Shown here: positions 26,264-33,550 of the stretch, piece by piece
Numbering within the stretch: the stretch's first letter is position 1
Layout of the letters: the number at the start of each line of letters is the position of its first letter
Assembly (NCBI GenBank): GCA_963765545.1
Contig: CAVXWW010000004.1
Location: 1,302,001 to 1,366,000, forward strand
Origin: JARRPM01 sp963765545
GTDB taxonomy: Bacteria > Pseudomonadota > Gammaproteobacteria > Pseudomonadales > Halieaceae
Direction: 5' to 3'
Length of the DNA: 64,000 nt
The notes under the pieces: model-generated
Seen by the model: only the letters and a program-made list of their open reading frames with translations
Databases searched by the model: none
What the model was told of the DNA's origin: nothing
Translations under genes and position numbers: made by a program

Positions 26264-26580
26264 TCCGGAAATTCCGTGACCATTTTAAGCACATGCCAGG
26301 CCGGTTCCTCATAGGGGTGGGCGGCCTTCATGGCCTCCACAGCGGCGCGGATGCAGCCAGGCTCGCAGACCATTTCCACCCGGTACTCTTGCAGAATTTC
26401 CAGATTGTCCTGCACTCCAATTGCCGGATCGCTACCCTTTAAAGGCCTGAACTGGCCTTGCCCCGCGACCTGCCAGCAACACTGGTCGTAGTTGCCAATG
26501 CGGCCGGCACCAGCGGCGAAGACCGCGGTTTTTACCGCTTCCAGAGAGGTTTCGGGTACGTAAAAGCACAGGCTATACAT
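26260..26580 (-). CDS. NIF3/YqfO C-terminal-domain-like protein
   Basis: 106 residues starting MYSLCFYVPE, with the inserted domain seen in NIF3/YqfO proteins: VFAAGAGRIGNYDQCCW, GQFRPLKGSDPAIG and HPYEEPAWHVL. Only this PII-like domain is present; the metal-binding GTP cyclohydrolase-like halves are missing. Stand-alone copies are common in Gammaproteobacteria. The function is unknown. It lies two bases after tgt and overlaps the nudix gene by four. Confidence 0.88.
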   Translation of the reverse strand: MYSLCFYVPETSLEAVKTAVFAAGAGRIGNYDQCCWQVAGQGQFRPLKGSDPAIGVQDNLEILQEYRVEMVCEPGCIRAAVEAMKAAHPYEEPAWHVLKMVTEFPD

Positions 26581-26582
26581 GG

Positions 26583-27704
26583 CTAGACTCCGCGGGCCTG
26601 CCCGTCATAAAACTCACGGGCGAATTCCTCCAACTTTTGCTCGGTGATCGCCAGCCGAATCCCCGCCATATGGCTTTGATAGTAGTGCAGGTTATGTATG
26701 GTGTTGAGCTGTGAACCCAGGATTTCGTTGCACTTGTCGAGGTGATGCAGGTAGGCGCGACTGAAGTTCTCGCAGGTATAACAGCTACAGGCCTCATCCA
26801 GCGGCGAGGTGTCGGCCTTGTGGCGGTGGTTGCGCAACTTGAGCACGCCCCTGGAGGTAAAGATATTGCCGTTACGGGCGTTGCGGGTGGGCATGACACA
26901 GTCAAACATGTCGATACCCCGGCGCACGCCCTCCAGCAGGTCCGCCGGGGTGCCCACCCCCATCAGGTAGCGAGGCTTGTCCGCCGGCAGTTGCGATTGC
27001 ATTGCGTCGAGCACCAGCAGCATCTCATCCTTGGGTTCGCCGACGGACAAACCACCAATGGCGTAGCCATCGAACCCGATTCGCTCCAGCCCCGCCAGCG
27101 ATTCGTTACGTAATTCTGGATACATACCACCCTGCACAATACCGAAAAGGGCCGCACTATTATCGCCGTGGGCGCTCTTGCTGCGGGCAGCCCAGCGCAG
27201 GGACAGCTCCATGGACGCACGCGCCTCCTGTTCCGTCGCGGGATAGGGGGTGCACTCATCGAAAATCATAACGATATCCGCACCCAGGCTGCGCTGGATA
27301 GCCATGGATGTCTCTGGATCAAGAAACACCCTGTCGCCATTCACCGGGGACTGAAACTTGACCCCCTCCTCCGAAATCTTGCGCATGTCACCCAGGCTGA
27401 ACACCTGGAAGCCACCGGAATCCGTAAGAATCGGGCCATCCCAGCCCATAAAGTCGTGCAGGTCGCCGTGTTGCTCGATGATGTCGGTACCCGGGCGCAG
27501 CCACAGGTGAAACGTGTTACCCAGAATGATCTCGGCGCCTATAGCACGCAGGTCACGGGGCAGCATACCCTTGACCGTACCGTACGTGCCCACCGGCATA
27601 AACGCAGGGGTTTCCACCGCCCCCCGGGGAAACTGCAAGCGGCCGCGACGGGCCTCGCCGTCATTTCCAAGGCGCTCGAACTGCATGCGGCAAGGCTGGC
27701 TCAT
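26583..27704 (-). CDS. tgt: queuine/preQ1 tRNA-ribosyltransferase
   Basis: A 373-residue TIM-barrel enzyme that swaps G34 for preQ1 in tRNAs with GUN anticodons. Catalytic Asp regions (LTDSGGFQVFSL, DCVMPTRNARNG) and the zinc site (CSCYTCENFSRAYLHHL) are present. It overlaps queA by four bases, the conserved queA-tgt pair. The yajC-secD-secF genes that often follow are not here; instead the NIF3-like and nudix genes follow. Confidence 0.98.
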   Translation of the reverse strand: MSQPCRMQFERLGNDGEARRGRLQFPRGAVETPAFMPVGTYGTVKGMLPRDLRAIGAEIILGNTFHLWLRPGTDIIEQHGDLHDFMGWDGPILTDSGGFQVFSLGDMRKISEEGVKFQSPVNGDRVFLDPETSMAIQRSLGADIVMIFDECTPYPATEQEARASMELSLRWAARSKSAHGDNSAALFGIVQGGMYPELRNESLAGLERIGFDGYAIGGLSVGEPKDEMLLVLDAMQSQLPADKPRYLMGVGTPADLLEGVRRGIDMFDCVMPTRNARNGNIFTSRGVLKLRNHRHKADTSPLDEACSCYTCENFSRAYLHHLDKCNEILGSQLNTIHNLHYYQSHMAGIRLAITEQKLEEFAREFYDGQARGV

Positions 27705-28771
27705 ACGGTTTCCTGTTGGGCCTGGTTGGCAGTGATGAACATGGCATCGCCATAGCTGAAGAAACGATAGCGCTCAGCGATCGCCTGCTCGTAGGCTGCC
27801 ATAATATTCGCCCTGCCTGCAAAGGCGCTTACCAGCATCAACAGGGTGGATTCAGGCAGATGGAAATTGGTCAGCATCGCGTCCACCGTGCGAAAGCGAT
27901 AGCCTGGATAGATAAAAATATCGGTATCGCCGGTGAAAGGATTAGTATTCCCATGCTCGTCGCTGGCGCTCTCAAGTGAGCGCACGGCGGTGGTACCAAT
28001 AGCAACCACGCGACCGCCACGGGCACGGGTTTCTCGCACCGCCGCACAGACCGATTCATCTACCTCCGCATACTCGGCGTGCATAACGTGATCCTCTATA
28101 CGCTCGGCCCGCACCGGCTGGAAGGTGCCCGCCCCGACATGGAGGGTGACTGCCGCACGGCGGACTCCCCGCTCGTCCAGTTGCGCGAGCAGGGCATCAC
28201 TGAAGTGCAAGCCCGCGGTGGGGGCCGCGACCGCGCCCTCTCGTTCGGCGTAAACGGTCTGGTAGCGCTCCCGGTCAGCCACTTCATCTGCCCTCTGAAT
28301 ATAGGGTGGCAGAGGCATATGGCCAGTCTCGCGCAGTATATCGGGCAGTGGCGGCCCACCTTCCGAGGAGATATAAAACAGCGCATCGTCGCGCCCCGTG
28401 ACGGTGATGCTGAATGGGCCGGGCGCTTCATCCTCTGCCGGACACAAAGCCAGGACCGAACCCGCCTTGGGAGACTTGCTGGAGCGGATATGCGCGACTG
28501 CGTTATGGCTGCCGGTGAGTCGCTCGACCAGAATCTCCACTTTGCCACCGGTTGCCTTGCGCCCCCACAGGCGCGCAGGAATCACCCGGGTGTTGTTAAA
28601 CACCAGCAGGTCGTCGGGGCCAATGAAATCAGGAAACTCGCTAAACTGGTGATGGCTGATACTGCCGTCGGCGCCGTTCAGGTGCAGCAGGCGACTGGCG
28701 CCGCGCTCCGGCAGGGGATGCTGGGCTATCAGCTCAGGCGGCAGAATATAGCTGAAATCGGTACGCTGCAT
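27701..28771 (-). CDS. queA: S-adenosylmethionine:tRNA ribosyltransferase-isomerase
   Basis: A 356-residue enzyme that transfers the ribose of SAM to preQ1-tRNA, making epoxyqueuosine. Conserved blocks: YILPPELIAQHPLPERGASR, DDLLVFNNTRVIPARLWG, EREGAVAAPTAGLHF, HVGAGTFQPVR and NFHLPESTLLMLVSAFAG. It is the first gene of queA-tgt-NIF3-nudix, all overlapping or nearly so, thus one translationally coupled unit. Confidence 0.98.
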   Translation of the reverse strand: MQRTDFSYILPPELIAQHPLPERGASRLLHLNGADGSISHHQFSEFPDFIGPDDLLVFNNTRVIPARLWGRKATGGKVEILVERLTGSHNAVAHIRSSKSPKAGSVLALCPAEDEAPGPFSITVTGRDDALFYISSEGGPPLPDILRETGHMPLPPYIQRADEVADRERYQTVYAEREGAVAAPTAGLHFSDALLAQLDERGVRRAAVTLHVGAGTFQPVRAERIEDHVMHAEYAEVDESVCAAVRETRARGGRVVAIGTTAVRSLESASDEHGNTNPFTGDTDIFIYPGYRFRTVDAMLTNFHLPESTLLMLVSAFAGRANIMAAYEQAIAERYRFFSYGDAMFITANQAQQETV

Positions 28772-28879
28772 GATAAGGTCAAACAGATCGCCGCTGCGGG
28801 CTCATACCGCACGCAGCTTCTGGCGCATCCCCGCACAAAGCCGGCCCATGGACCGGCTATGGCAAGGCTGCGAAGCGAT

Positions 28880-29197
28880 TTACTTGTCTTCTTCCTCAGC
28901 GGGGGCGTCTTCGGCAGGTGCTTCTTCGGGCGCGGCTTCTTCTGCTACCACTTCCTCTGCGGAGGCTTCGACTTCAGCCGCTTCTTCTGCAGGTGCTTCC
29001 TCAACGGCGGCTTCTTCGGCCACAGGCTCTTCCTTCTTGGGCGGCACTGCTACTTTAACCAGCTCTTCGGCTACCAGGATACGCACCTTCTCTTCGCCGT
29101 TAACCGGCTGCTTGCGCGCGTCTTCCACGGCGTAGCGCTTATCACCACGCAGGTAAATGCTGTATTCGTCGGTCTTCTTAACCAGTTTCATGGCCAT
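28880..29197 (-). CDS. small Ala/Glu-rich protein, unknown function
   Basis: 105 residues from the ATG at 29197 (GGGAGAAAAGAG upstream); a longer frame back to 29302 lacks a better site. The first ~50 residues (MAMKLVKKTDEYSIYLRGDK and on to a KVRILVAEELVKV strand) look like a small folded domain. The last ~50 are a low-complexity run of EEAPAEEA-type units and are strongly acidic. Similar acidic tails occur in nucleic-acid or ribosome-associated proteins, but I do not recognise the domain. It is in front of queA on the same strand. Confidence 0.75.
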   Translation of the reverse strand: MAMKLVKKTDEYSIYLRGDKRYAVEDARKQPVNGEEKVRILVAEELVKVAVPPKKEEPVAEEAAVEEAPAEEAAEVEASAEEVVAEEAAPEEAPAEDAPAEEEDK

Positions 29198-29318
29198 GCT
29201 CTTTTCTCCCTGGATACTCAGATTACGTGCCCCAGCGGGGGCAAATCGTGGATGTTTGGCCCGGATTGAGCCGGCGCGCAGTGTACAGCCAAACCACAGC
29301 ACAGTTAAGGAAAAATTA

Positions 29319-29346
29319 TTGTACTTTGACTACCTGTTGCTATAAT
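29319..29346 (+). promoter_or_regulatory. sigma-70 promoter of tRNA-Leu
   Basis: -35 TTGTAC (29319-29324), 16-bp spacer, -10 TATAAT (29341-29346, perfect). A GC-rich discriminator (CGCGCG) follows, as in stringently controlled tRNA promoters. The tRNA starts 44 bases after the -10. Confidence 0.8.
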
Positions 29347-29390
29347 CGCGCGCTCTCCAAATGCGGGATTTCTCGCTTCAACCCCTCTTT

Positions 29391-29476
29391 GCCGGTGTGG
29401 TGGAATTGGTAGACACGTCGGATTCAAAATCCGATGCCCTTAAAGCGTGCCGGTTCGAGTCCGGCCACCGGTACCA
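29391..29476 (+). tRNA. tRNA-Leu (CAA anticodon), CCA encoded
   Basis: An 86-nt class II tRNA with a long variable arm. The acceptor stem GCCGGTG pairs with CACCGGT (one G-U), then discriminator A and CCA. The D-loop has TGGTAGACACG; the anticodon loop is TTCAAAA between GTCGGA and TCCGAT, giving CAA, which reads UUG; the T-loop is GGTTCGAGTCC. Confidence 0.96.
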
Positions 29477-29510
29477 TTACAAGCACAGTAATTTCGTCAC
29501 TTTTCGAAAC

Positions 29511-29529
29511 TTCAGGGCCTAACCCTGAA
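29511..29529. terminator. hairpin between tRNA-Leu and the beta-helix gene
   Basis: TTCAGGG and CCCTGAA pair around CCTAA. It sits 35 bases past the tRNA and 28 bases past the convergent gene end, so it may end both transcripts, but neither strand has a strong U-tract (GTTTCG on the minus strand). Confidence 0.45.
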
Positions 29530-29556
29530 TTACTCCAAAACCGGGTCAGGCTCATT

Positions 29557-30795
29557 TTACGGCATTCGTTCCCGGGAACCCGCGTCAAGCTTTCCATCTT
29601 TGGGCCGTTCGCGGTATCCCACCGGTGGCCGGAACTCCGCCGCTGGCACCAGTGAAATTCCCGCTACTGGCGGCTGTTGGACGGCATTGTCTATGGCGCT
29701 GGAGTTCTGCGGTGCACCGTAGCTTTCCGGCATTCGCTTATTCAATTCTTCGCGAAAATTGCCAGCCTCGAACCCCTCGCCAGCCAGGAAACTACCTGCG
29801 CCGAATAACAGGTTATTGGCGACATTTACATCGCCGCCAAAAAAGTTGCGGACCAGGGTACCCTGACTCGCTTCATTAACAATAGTGTTGTTGATGACGT
29901 ACAGCGTTGTTTGCTTCCCTGTACGCCCGGCACACCCCTCGGGGCCATACCCGATGATATTGTTGTTTTCTGTTATTGATGCTTGATAAAGATCATTTCC
30001 CATGATGATGCTGAAACCGCAGTTTGCAAGGTCTATAAGCCGACTGGAACTCCATCTGGCGACCTCCTCAATCCGGTTGTAAAGGATATAGTTTTCCAAC
30101 GCGCGCGATTTAACCTGGTGTCCCCGGTCCGTACCCTTAACGTGGTTACCTTTAAACATGAAGCGACGAGCTTCCCCTATATACAAGCCGTGGCTGTGCC
30201 GGGTGGGCCGCTTTTGAAACCAAAAGCGGGAGGACGTTATTTCGATATCCGCCTGAGGTAGTTTGCCTGATAATATGGAAAACTCGTTGTCGTGAAAAAA
30301 CGTGTTGTGGAGTTTTAAATCACCTCCTTCATGACGTATGCCCGCGCCATTGGTGTGTTTCACCGCTGCGCCAGAAAATTCGACATTCTCGATTTGAATG
30401 TTGTTGCCTTGTGTTATCCATATCGCCTTATCATTGGGGATTAGCCCTGAAGACTTCAGGTGAGCCATGCCGCCTCCCACCCCCCGAATTGTCAAGTTAT
30501 CCTGAGGCCACCTGGTGTAGTCGTTACGATAAACGCCTGTGTCAATTTCGATCACATCGCCATCCCGGGCGATTTTTGCCGCGTCACTGGGCGCTTTCAG
30601 TTTGCGCTGGGGGCCAACTCGCAAAACAGGGCGTTCCTTTTCAACGAGCCCTGCCATTTGCTTTCCATCATCGAGTTCGATGGTAGCTTTCCCAAAAGTT
30701 GCATCGGATAACGATAATGCACTAGCAGCAATGGCCAGCCAGAGACATTGTTTAACACTCCTCGTTGACCGGTTCAGGAATGTGTTTGCTTGCAT
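29557..30795 (-). CDS. secreted right-handed beta-helix protein
   Basis: About 412 residues from the ATG at 30795 (MQANTFLNRSTRSVKQCLWL starts a signal peptide; an upstream ATG at 30837 adds 14 residues before it). The body has the repeating strand pattern of pectate-lyase-like helices: IRGVGGGMAHLKSSG, IWITQGNNIQIENVEFSG, LKLHNTFFHDN, FMFKGNHVKG, TLYVINNTIVNEASQG and VNVANNLLFGAG. No sorting tail is seen. A TATACT in good -10 context lies just upstream of 30837. Such proteins usually bind or cut polysaccharide; no catalytic set can be assigned by eye. It is divergent from the 30.9-kb operon. Confidence 0.75.
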   Translation of the reverse strand: MQANTFLNRSTRSVKQCLWLAIAASALSLSDATFGKATIELDDGKQMAGLVEKERPVLRVGPQRKLKAPSDAAKIARDGDVIEIDTGVYRNDYTRWPQDNLTIRGVGGGMAHLKSSGLIPNDKAIWITQGNNIQIENVEFSGAAVKHTNGAGIRHEGGDLKLHNTFFHDNEFSILSGKLPQADIEITSSRFWFQKRPTRHSHGLYIGEARRFMFKGNHVKGTDRGHQVKSRALENYILYNRIEEVARWSSSRLIDLANCGFSIIMGNDLYQASITENNNIIGYGPEGCAGRTGKQTTLYVINNTIVNEASQGTLVRNFFGGDVNVANNLLFGAGSFLAGEGFEAGNFREELNKRMPESYGAPQNSSAIDNAVQQPPVAGISLVPAAEFRPPVGYRERPKDGKLDAGSRERMP

Positions 30796-30912
30796 AGCAC
30801 ATGATCTAATGAAGTAATTGGGAGTGGGCACCGGCATAAGCAGTATAGGCTACCGTACCGGGCCCTGGTTCGGAAGTGGTTGAATTTCAGCAGGTTATCT
30901 ATACTTTCCAAG

Positions 30913-31494
30913 ATGAAGTACCCACGTTGTCCAATGTATTGCCGGCTCGTAAGGCTGCTGTTCGTTGCCTGCGCCTCTGCCGCTTTGCCTGCGCTTGCCG
31001 AGGTGCCGCCCCAGGCTCTCGAGCACCTCACTACGCGTGAGCGCTTTATCGAGCTGGACAGCGAAATACAGGCTATCAAACAGGAAATTCTGGCAATCAA
31101 CCAGGAAATCCTGCTGCTGGAGGACTCGTCACTTGTATCTCAAGGCGAGCAATTGGTGGTACTGGTTTCGATCACAGCCGGTAGCGAGGTCGCCCCGAAG
31201 CAGATAACGCTGCTGATGGATGGAGAGACGCTATCGCAACATGATTACAGCAGCGACGAGACGGCCGCCCTGCTGGCAGGAGGCGTTCACCGGCTCTTTG
31301 CGGGCGGGCTCACTGAAGGCGAACACAAACTGGAGGTACTGCTCTCGGGAAGACAGGGCCCAAACAAGGAGTTCCGGCAGCAGCGCAGCCTCAGCATCGC
31401 CAGGAGTAACGGTCGCAAATACATTGAACTGGAGCTGGGTTCCGGGGACAGGAAGTCGGGGCCCGCCCTGACCATTCGCGAGTTGCCGCAGTAA
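30913..31494 (+). CDS. exported protein, first gene of the envelope-machine operon
   Basis: 193 residues from the ATG at 30913, with a signal peptide (RLVRLLFVACASAALPALA). A short Ile/Glu-rich helix (LDSEIQAIKQEILAINQEIL) is likely a coiled coil, followed by a beta-rich domain (QLVVLVSITAG, ITLLMDGETL, EGEHKLEVLLSG) of Ig-like character. I do not recognise the family. Its stop overlaps the next start (TAATG), so it is translationally coupled to the TPR gene. Another ATG at 30934 is possible. Confidence 0.75.
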   Translation: MKYPRCPMYCRLVRLLFVACASAALPALAEVPPQALEHLTTRERFIELDSEIQAIKQEILAINQEILLLEDSSLVSQGEQLVVLVSITAGSEVAPKQITLLMDGETLSQHDYSSDETAALLAGGVHRLFAGGLTEGEHKLEVLLSGRQGPNKEFRQQRSLSIARSNGRKYIELELGSGDRKSGPALTIRELPQ

Positions 31495-33176
31495 TGAAAT
31501 ATTGCCTGGCTGCAAAACTGCGCGTCATCCTGGGGTTTCTAACCCTGGTCACGGCGAGTTTTCAGCTCCAGGCCGCCACAGACACGCCGGACGGCGAGCG
31601 CCTTCAGGAACTGCTCTATGGGGAAGCCCTCTTCCACTCGCATCAGCAGGATTACCTCAAGGCTATAAGCCGTTTGGAGTTAGCAGAAGTCCAGGGCCTG
31701 CTACCGTCCTCGGCGGAAGACGCCAGGCTGTTGCTTGCCCGGATGAAACTTGCGTATGGCATGCATCTGGAGGCGGGGTTCGACCTGCATGTGCTGTTGG
31801 GTGAGGACGTACCGGCACCGGTCAGGAACCGGGCATGGTATGAGCTTGCCAGGGCCTTTTCCCACAAGGGTTACAACGAGGCGGCGGCAGAGGCGCTGGA
31901 GAATATCCAGGGCGAATTACCTGCAGAACTCATTGGCGATCACCAGTTGCTGCGCGCCACGGTATTGATGACCCTCAATCGCAACCTGGAAGCCGCCCAG
32001 GGGCTCGCCGAGTGGCGTGGAGCGCCCGAGTTGGCTGCTTATGCTCACTATAACCGGGGTATTGCGCTGGTGCGCGCAGGTGACTATTCGCAGGTCGTGC
32101 CCTCGCTGGAAATGGCAGTCAAGATGCCGGCCCGGGGAGAGGAGTTACTTGCACTGAGGGATAAAGCACGGCTGGCCCTGGGCTATGCCCTGGCCAGGGA
32201 GGAGAATTATAAGCAGGCCCGCAAGCAGCTGCAGGCCGTGCGAGGGCAGGGTCCGTTTTCGAACCGGGCATTACTGGCCCTGGGCTGGATTGACTATAAG
32301 CAGGGCCGCAGTGAATCCGCGCTGGTTTCCTGGACAGAGCTGCGCGGACGCTCGCCTACCGATCCCGCCGTACTGGAGACGCTCCTGGTGGTACCGGCTG
32401 TGCATCGCGAAATGAATTCGATGCAGACAGCGGCCCGGGATTATGAGGAGGCGATGAACGTCTATACCAACGAGCTCAGACAACTGCAAAAAACCAGGGA
32501 GTCGGTGGAAAGTGGCGAAGCCATTAAATTGCTGCTGCAAAAAAGCAGTGGCACTGGACCAGCGGAACGCGGCAGTTCGGATCAGGTAAACACCCGCCTG
32601 TTCGGCCCCTTGCTTGCCAGTAGAGGCTTCCTGGAGACCCTGCAGGGTCACAGTGAGCTACAGGCAATGCTGAATGAGGTAAACAGGGGATTGGGTGAAA
32701 TCGACTCGCTCCCCCGAAACAGTACTCTCGCTGACCCATTAGCGGAGCCGCCAGAATCGCAGCCAGCTCAAACGCCGATGACCGGCGAATCGAAACTTCC
32801 ACAGCAAGCGCGTGCCTCCCGCGCTGGCGATACTGAACAGTGGGAGAGCAATTGGGTGAGAAAGGACGGTGGGCAAACAGAACACCCGCCGCCAGGAATT
32901 CCGTCGCTGCCGGAGATAGAATCGCCCGCGCAACGCACCTTGAAGCCGCTTCCGGAGCGCAAACAGCCCAGTCGGCCATCGATATCAAATTACATCAGCG
33001 AGCCTCCCAGTCCAGTTTTAACCGGCCTGCCCGACAGTACGGTATTCTATTTGCCGAGCTCAGGGGAGTTTTTCGGGAAACCGGATTCAGGCGATTTCCT
33101 GCGGCGCCCGGGAGAACAAAAAGAAGAGGATTACGCCTATCCCGGATCAGGTACCCAAAAAACGCGTCACCGCTAA
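31494..33176 (+). CDS. periplasmic TPR-repeat protein (likely truncated by a frameshift)
   Basis: 560 residues with a signal peptide (~first 27, ending LQAA) and a long array of TPR-like helix pairs (AEDARLLLARMKLAYGMHL, ARAFSHKGYNEAAAEALENI, YNRGIALVRAGDYSQVV, LALGYALAREENYKQARKQL, LALGWIDYKQGRSESAL). A Pro/Glu-rich linker follows from about residue 410. The frame ends at 33176, but coding-like sequence goes on in the +1 frame to 33549. An AAAAAA run at 33157-33162 lies at the switch; removing one A would give one protein of ~685 residues. The partner scaffold for the TolQ/ExbD-type motor downstream is inferred from the context. Confidence 0.8.
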   Translation: MKYCLAAKLRVILGFLTLVTASFQLQAATDTPDGERLQELLYGEALFHSHQQDYLKAISRLELAEVQGLLPSSAEDARLLLARMKLAYGMHLEAGFDLHVLLGEDVPAPVRNRAWYELARAFSHKGYNEAAAEALENIQGELPAELIGDHQLLRATVLMTLNRNLEAAQGLAEWRGAPELAAYAHYNRGIALVRAGDYSQVVPSLEMAVKMPARGEELLALRDKARLALGYALAREENYKQARKQLQAVRGQGPFSNRALLALGWIDYKQGRSESALVSWTELRGRSPTDPAVLETLLVVPAVHREMNSMQTAARDYEEAMNVYTNELRQLQKTRESVESGEAIKLLLQKSSGTGPAERGSSDQVNTRLFGPLLASRGFLETLQGHSELQAMLNEVNRGLGEIDSLPRNSTLADPLAEPPESQPAQTPMTGESKLPQQARASRAGDTEQWESNWVRKDGGQTEHPPPGIPSLPEIESPAQRTLKPLPERKQPSRPSISNYISEPPSPVLTGLPDSTVFYLPSSGEFFGKPDSGDFLRRPGEQKEEDYAYPGSGTQKTRHR

Positions 33177-33255
33177 CGATACCTATGCCTACCAGCTCAG
33201 CCGATTACTACCCGCCGAGGAAACGGAGGCCACATTCGATCCGGGTGCGGTTCCG

Positions 33256-33549
33256 GTGGGAGACGCATTGCGTGAACTGGCGGCCGCACTCGCCAATACC
33301 ACGGAGCGGATGGCGGAGCTCAATGGGGCATATAACGGAGAAGCGGAGCTGGCGCAGCGCACCGAGGCGCTGCGCCGGCGTATACTGAAGTTGCGAGCGC
33401 GTATCGGCAACGCTATCGCGCTTTATGAAGACTACACCCGGGCACTGGCGCTGGATGAGCTGCACCGGCGCGAGCTTATGCTGGAAGACCTGCTGGAGCA
33501 GGCGAGCCTGGAACTGGCGAAAACATATGACCAGAGCAGCAACCCTTAA
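33256..33549 (+). CDS. helical C-terminal segment, probably part of the upstream TPR protein
   Basis: The only standard start in this frame is GTG 33256, giving 97 residues of Leu/Arg/Glu-rich coiled coil (RTEALRRRILKLRARIGNAI). The frame is open and protein-like well before it (TANDTYAYQLSRLLPAEETE from about 33172), with no ribosome-binding site at the GTG. The simplest reading is that it is the true C-terminus of the 31494 gene, cut off by a one-base slip. If not, it is a small exportless coiled-coil protein. It ends two bases before the next start. Confidence 0.55.
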   Translation: MGDALRELAAALANTTERMAELNGAYNGEAELAQRTEALRRRILKLRARIGNAIALYEDYTRALALDELHRRELMLEDLLEQASLELAKTYDQSSNP

Positions 33550-33550
33550 G

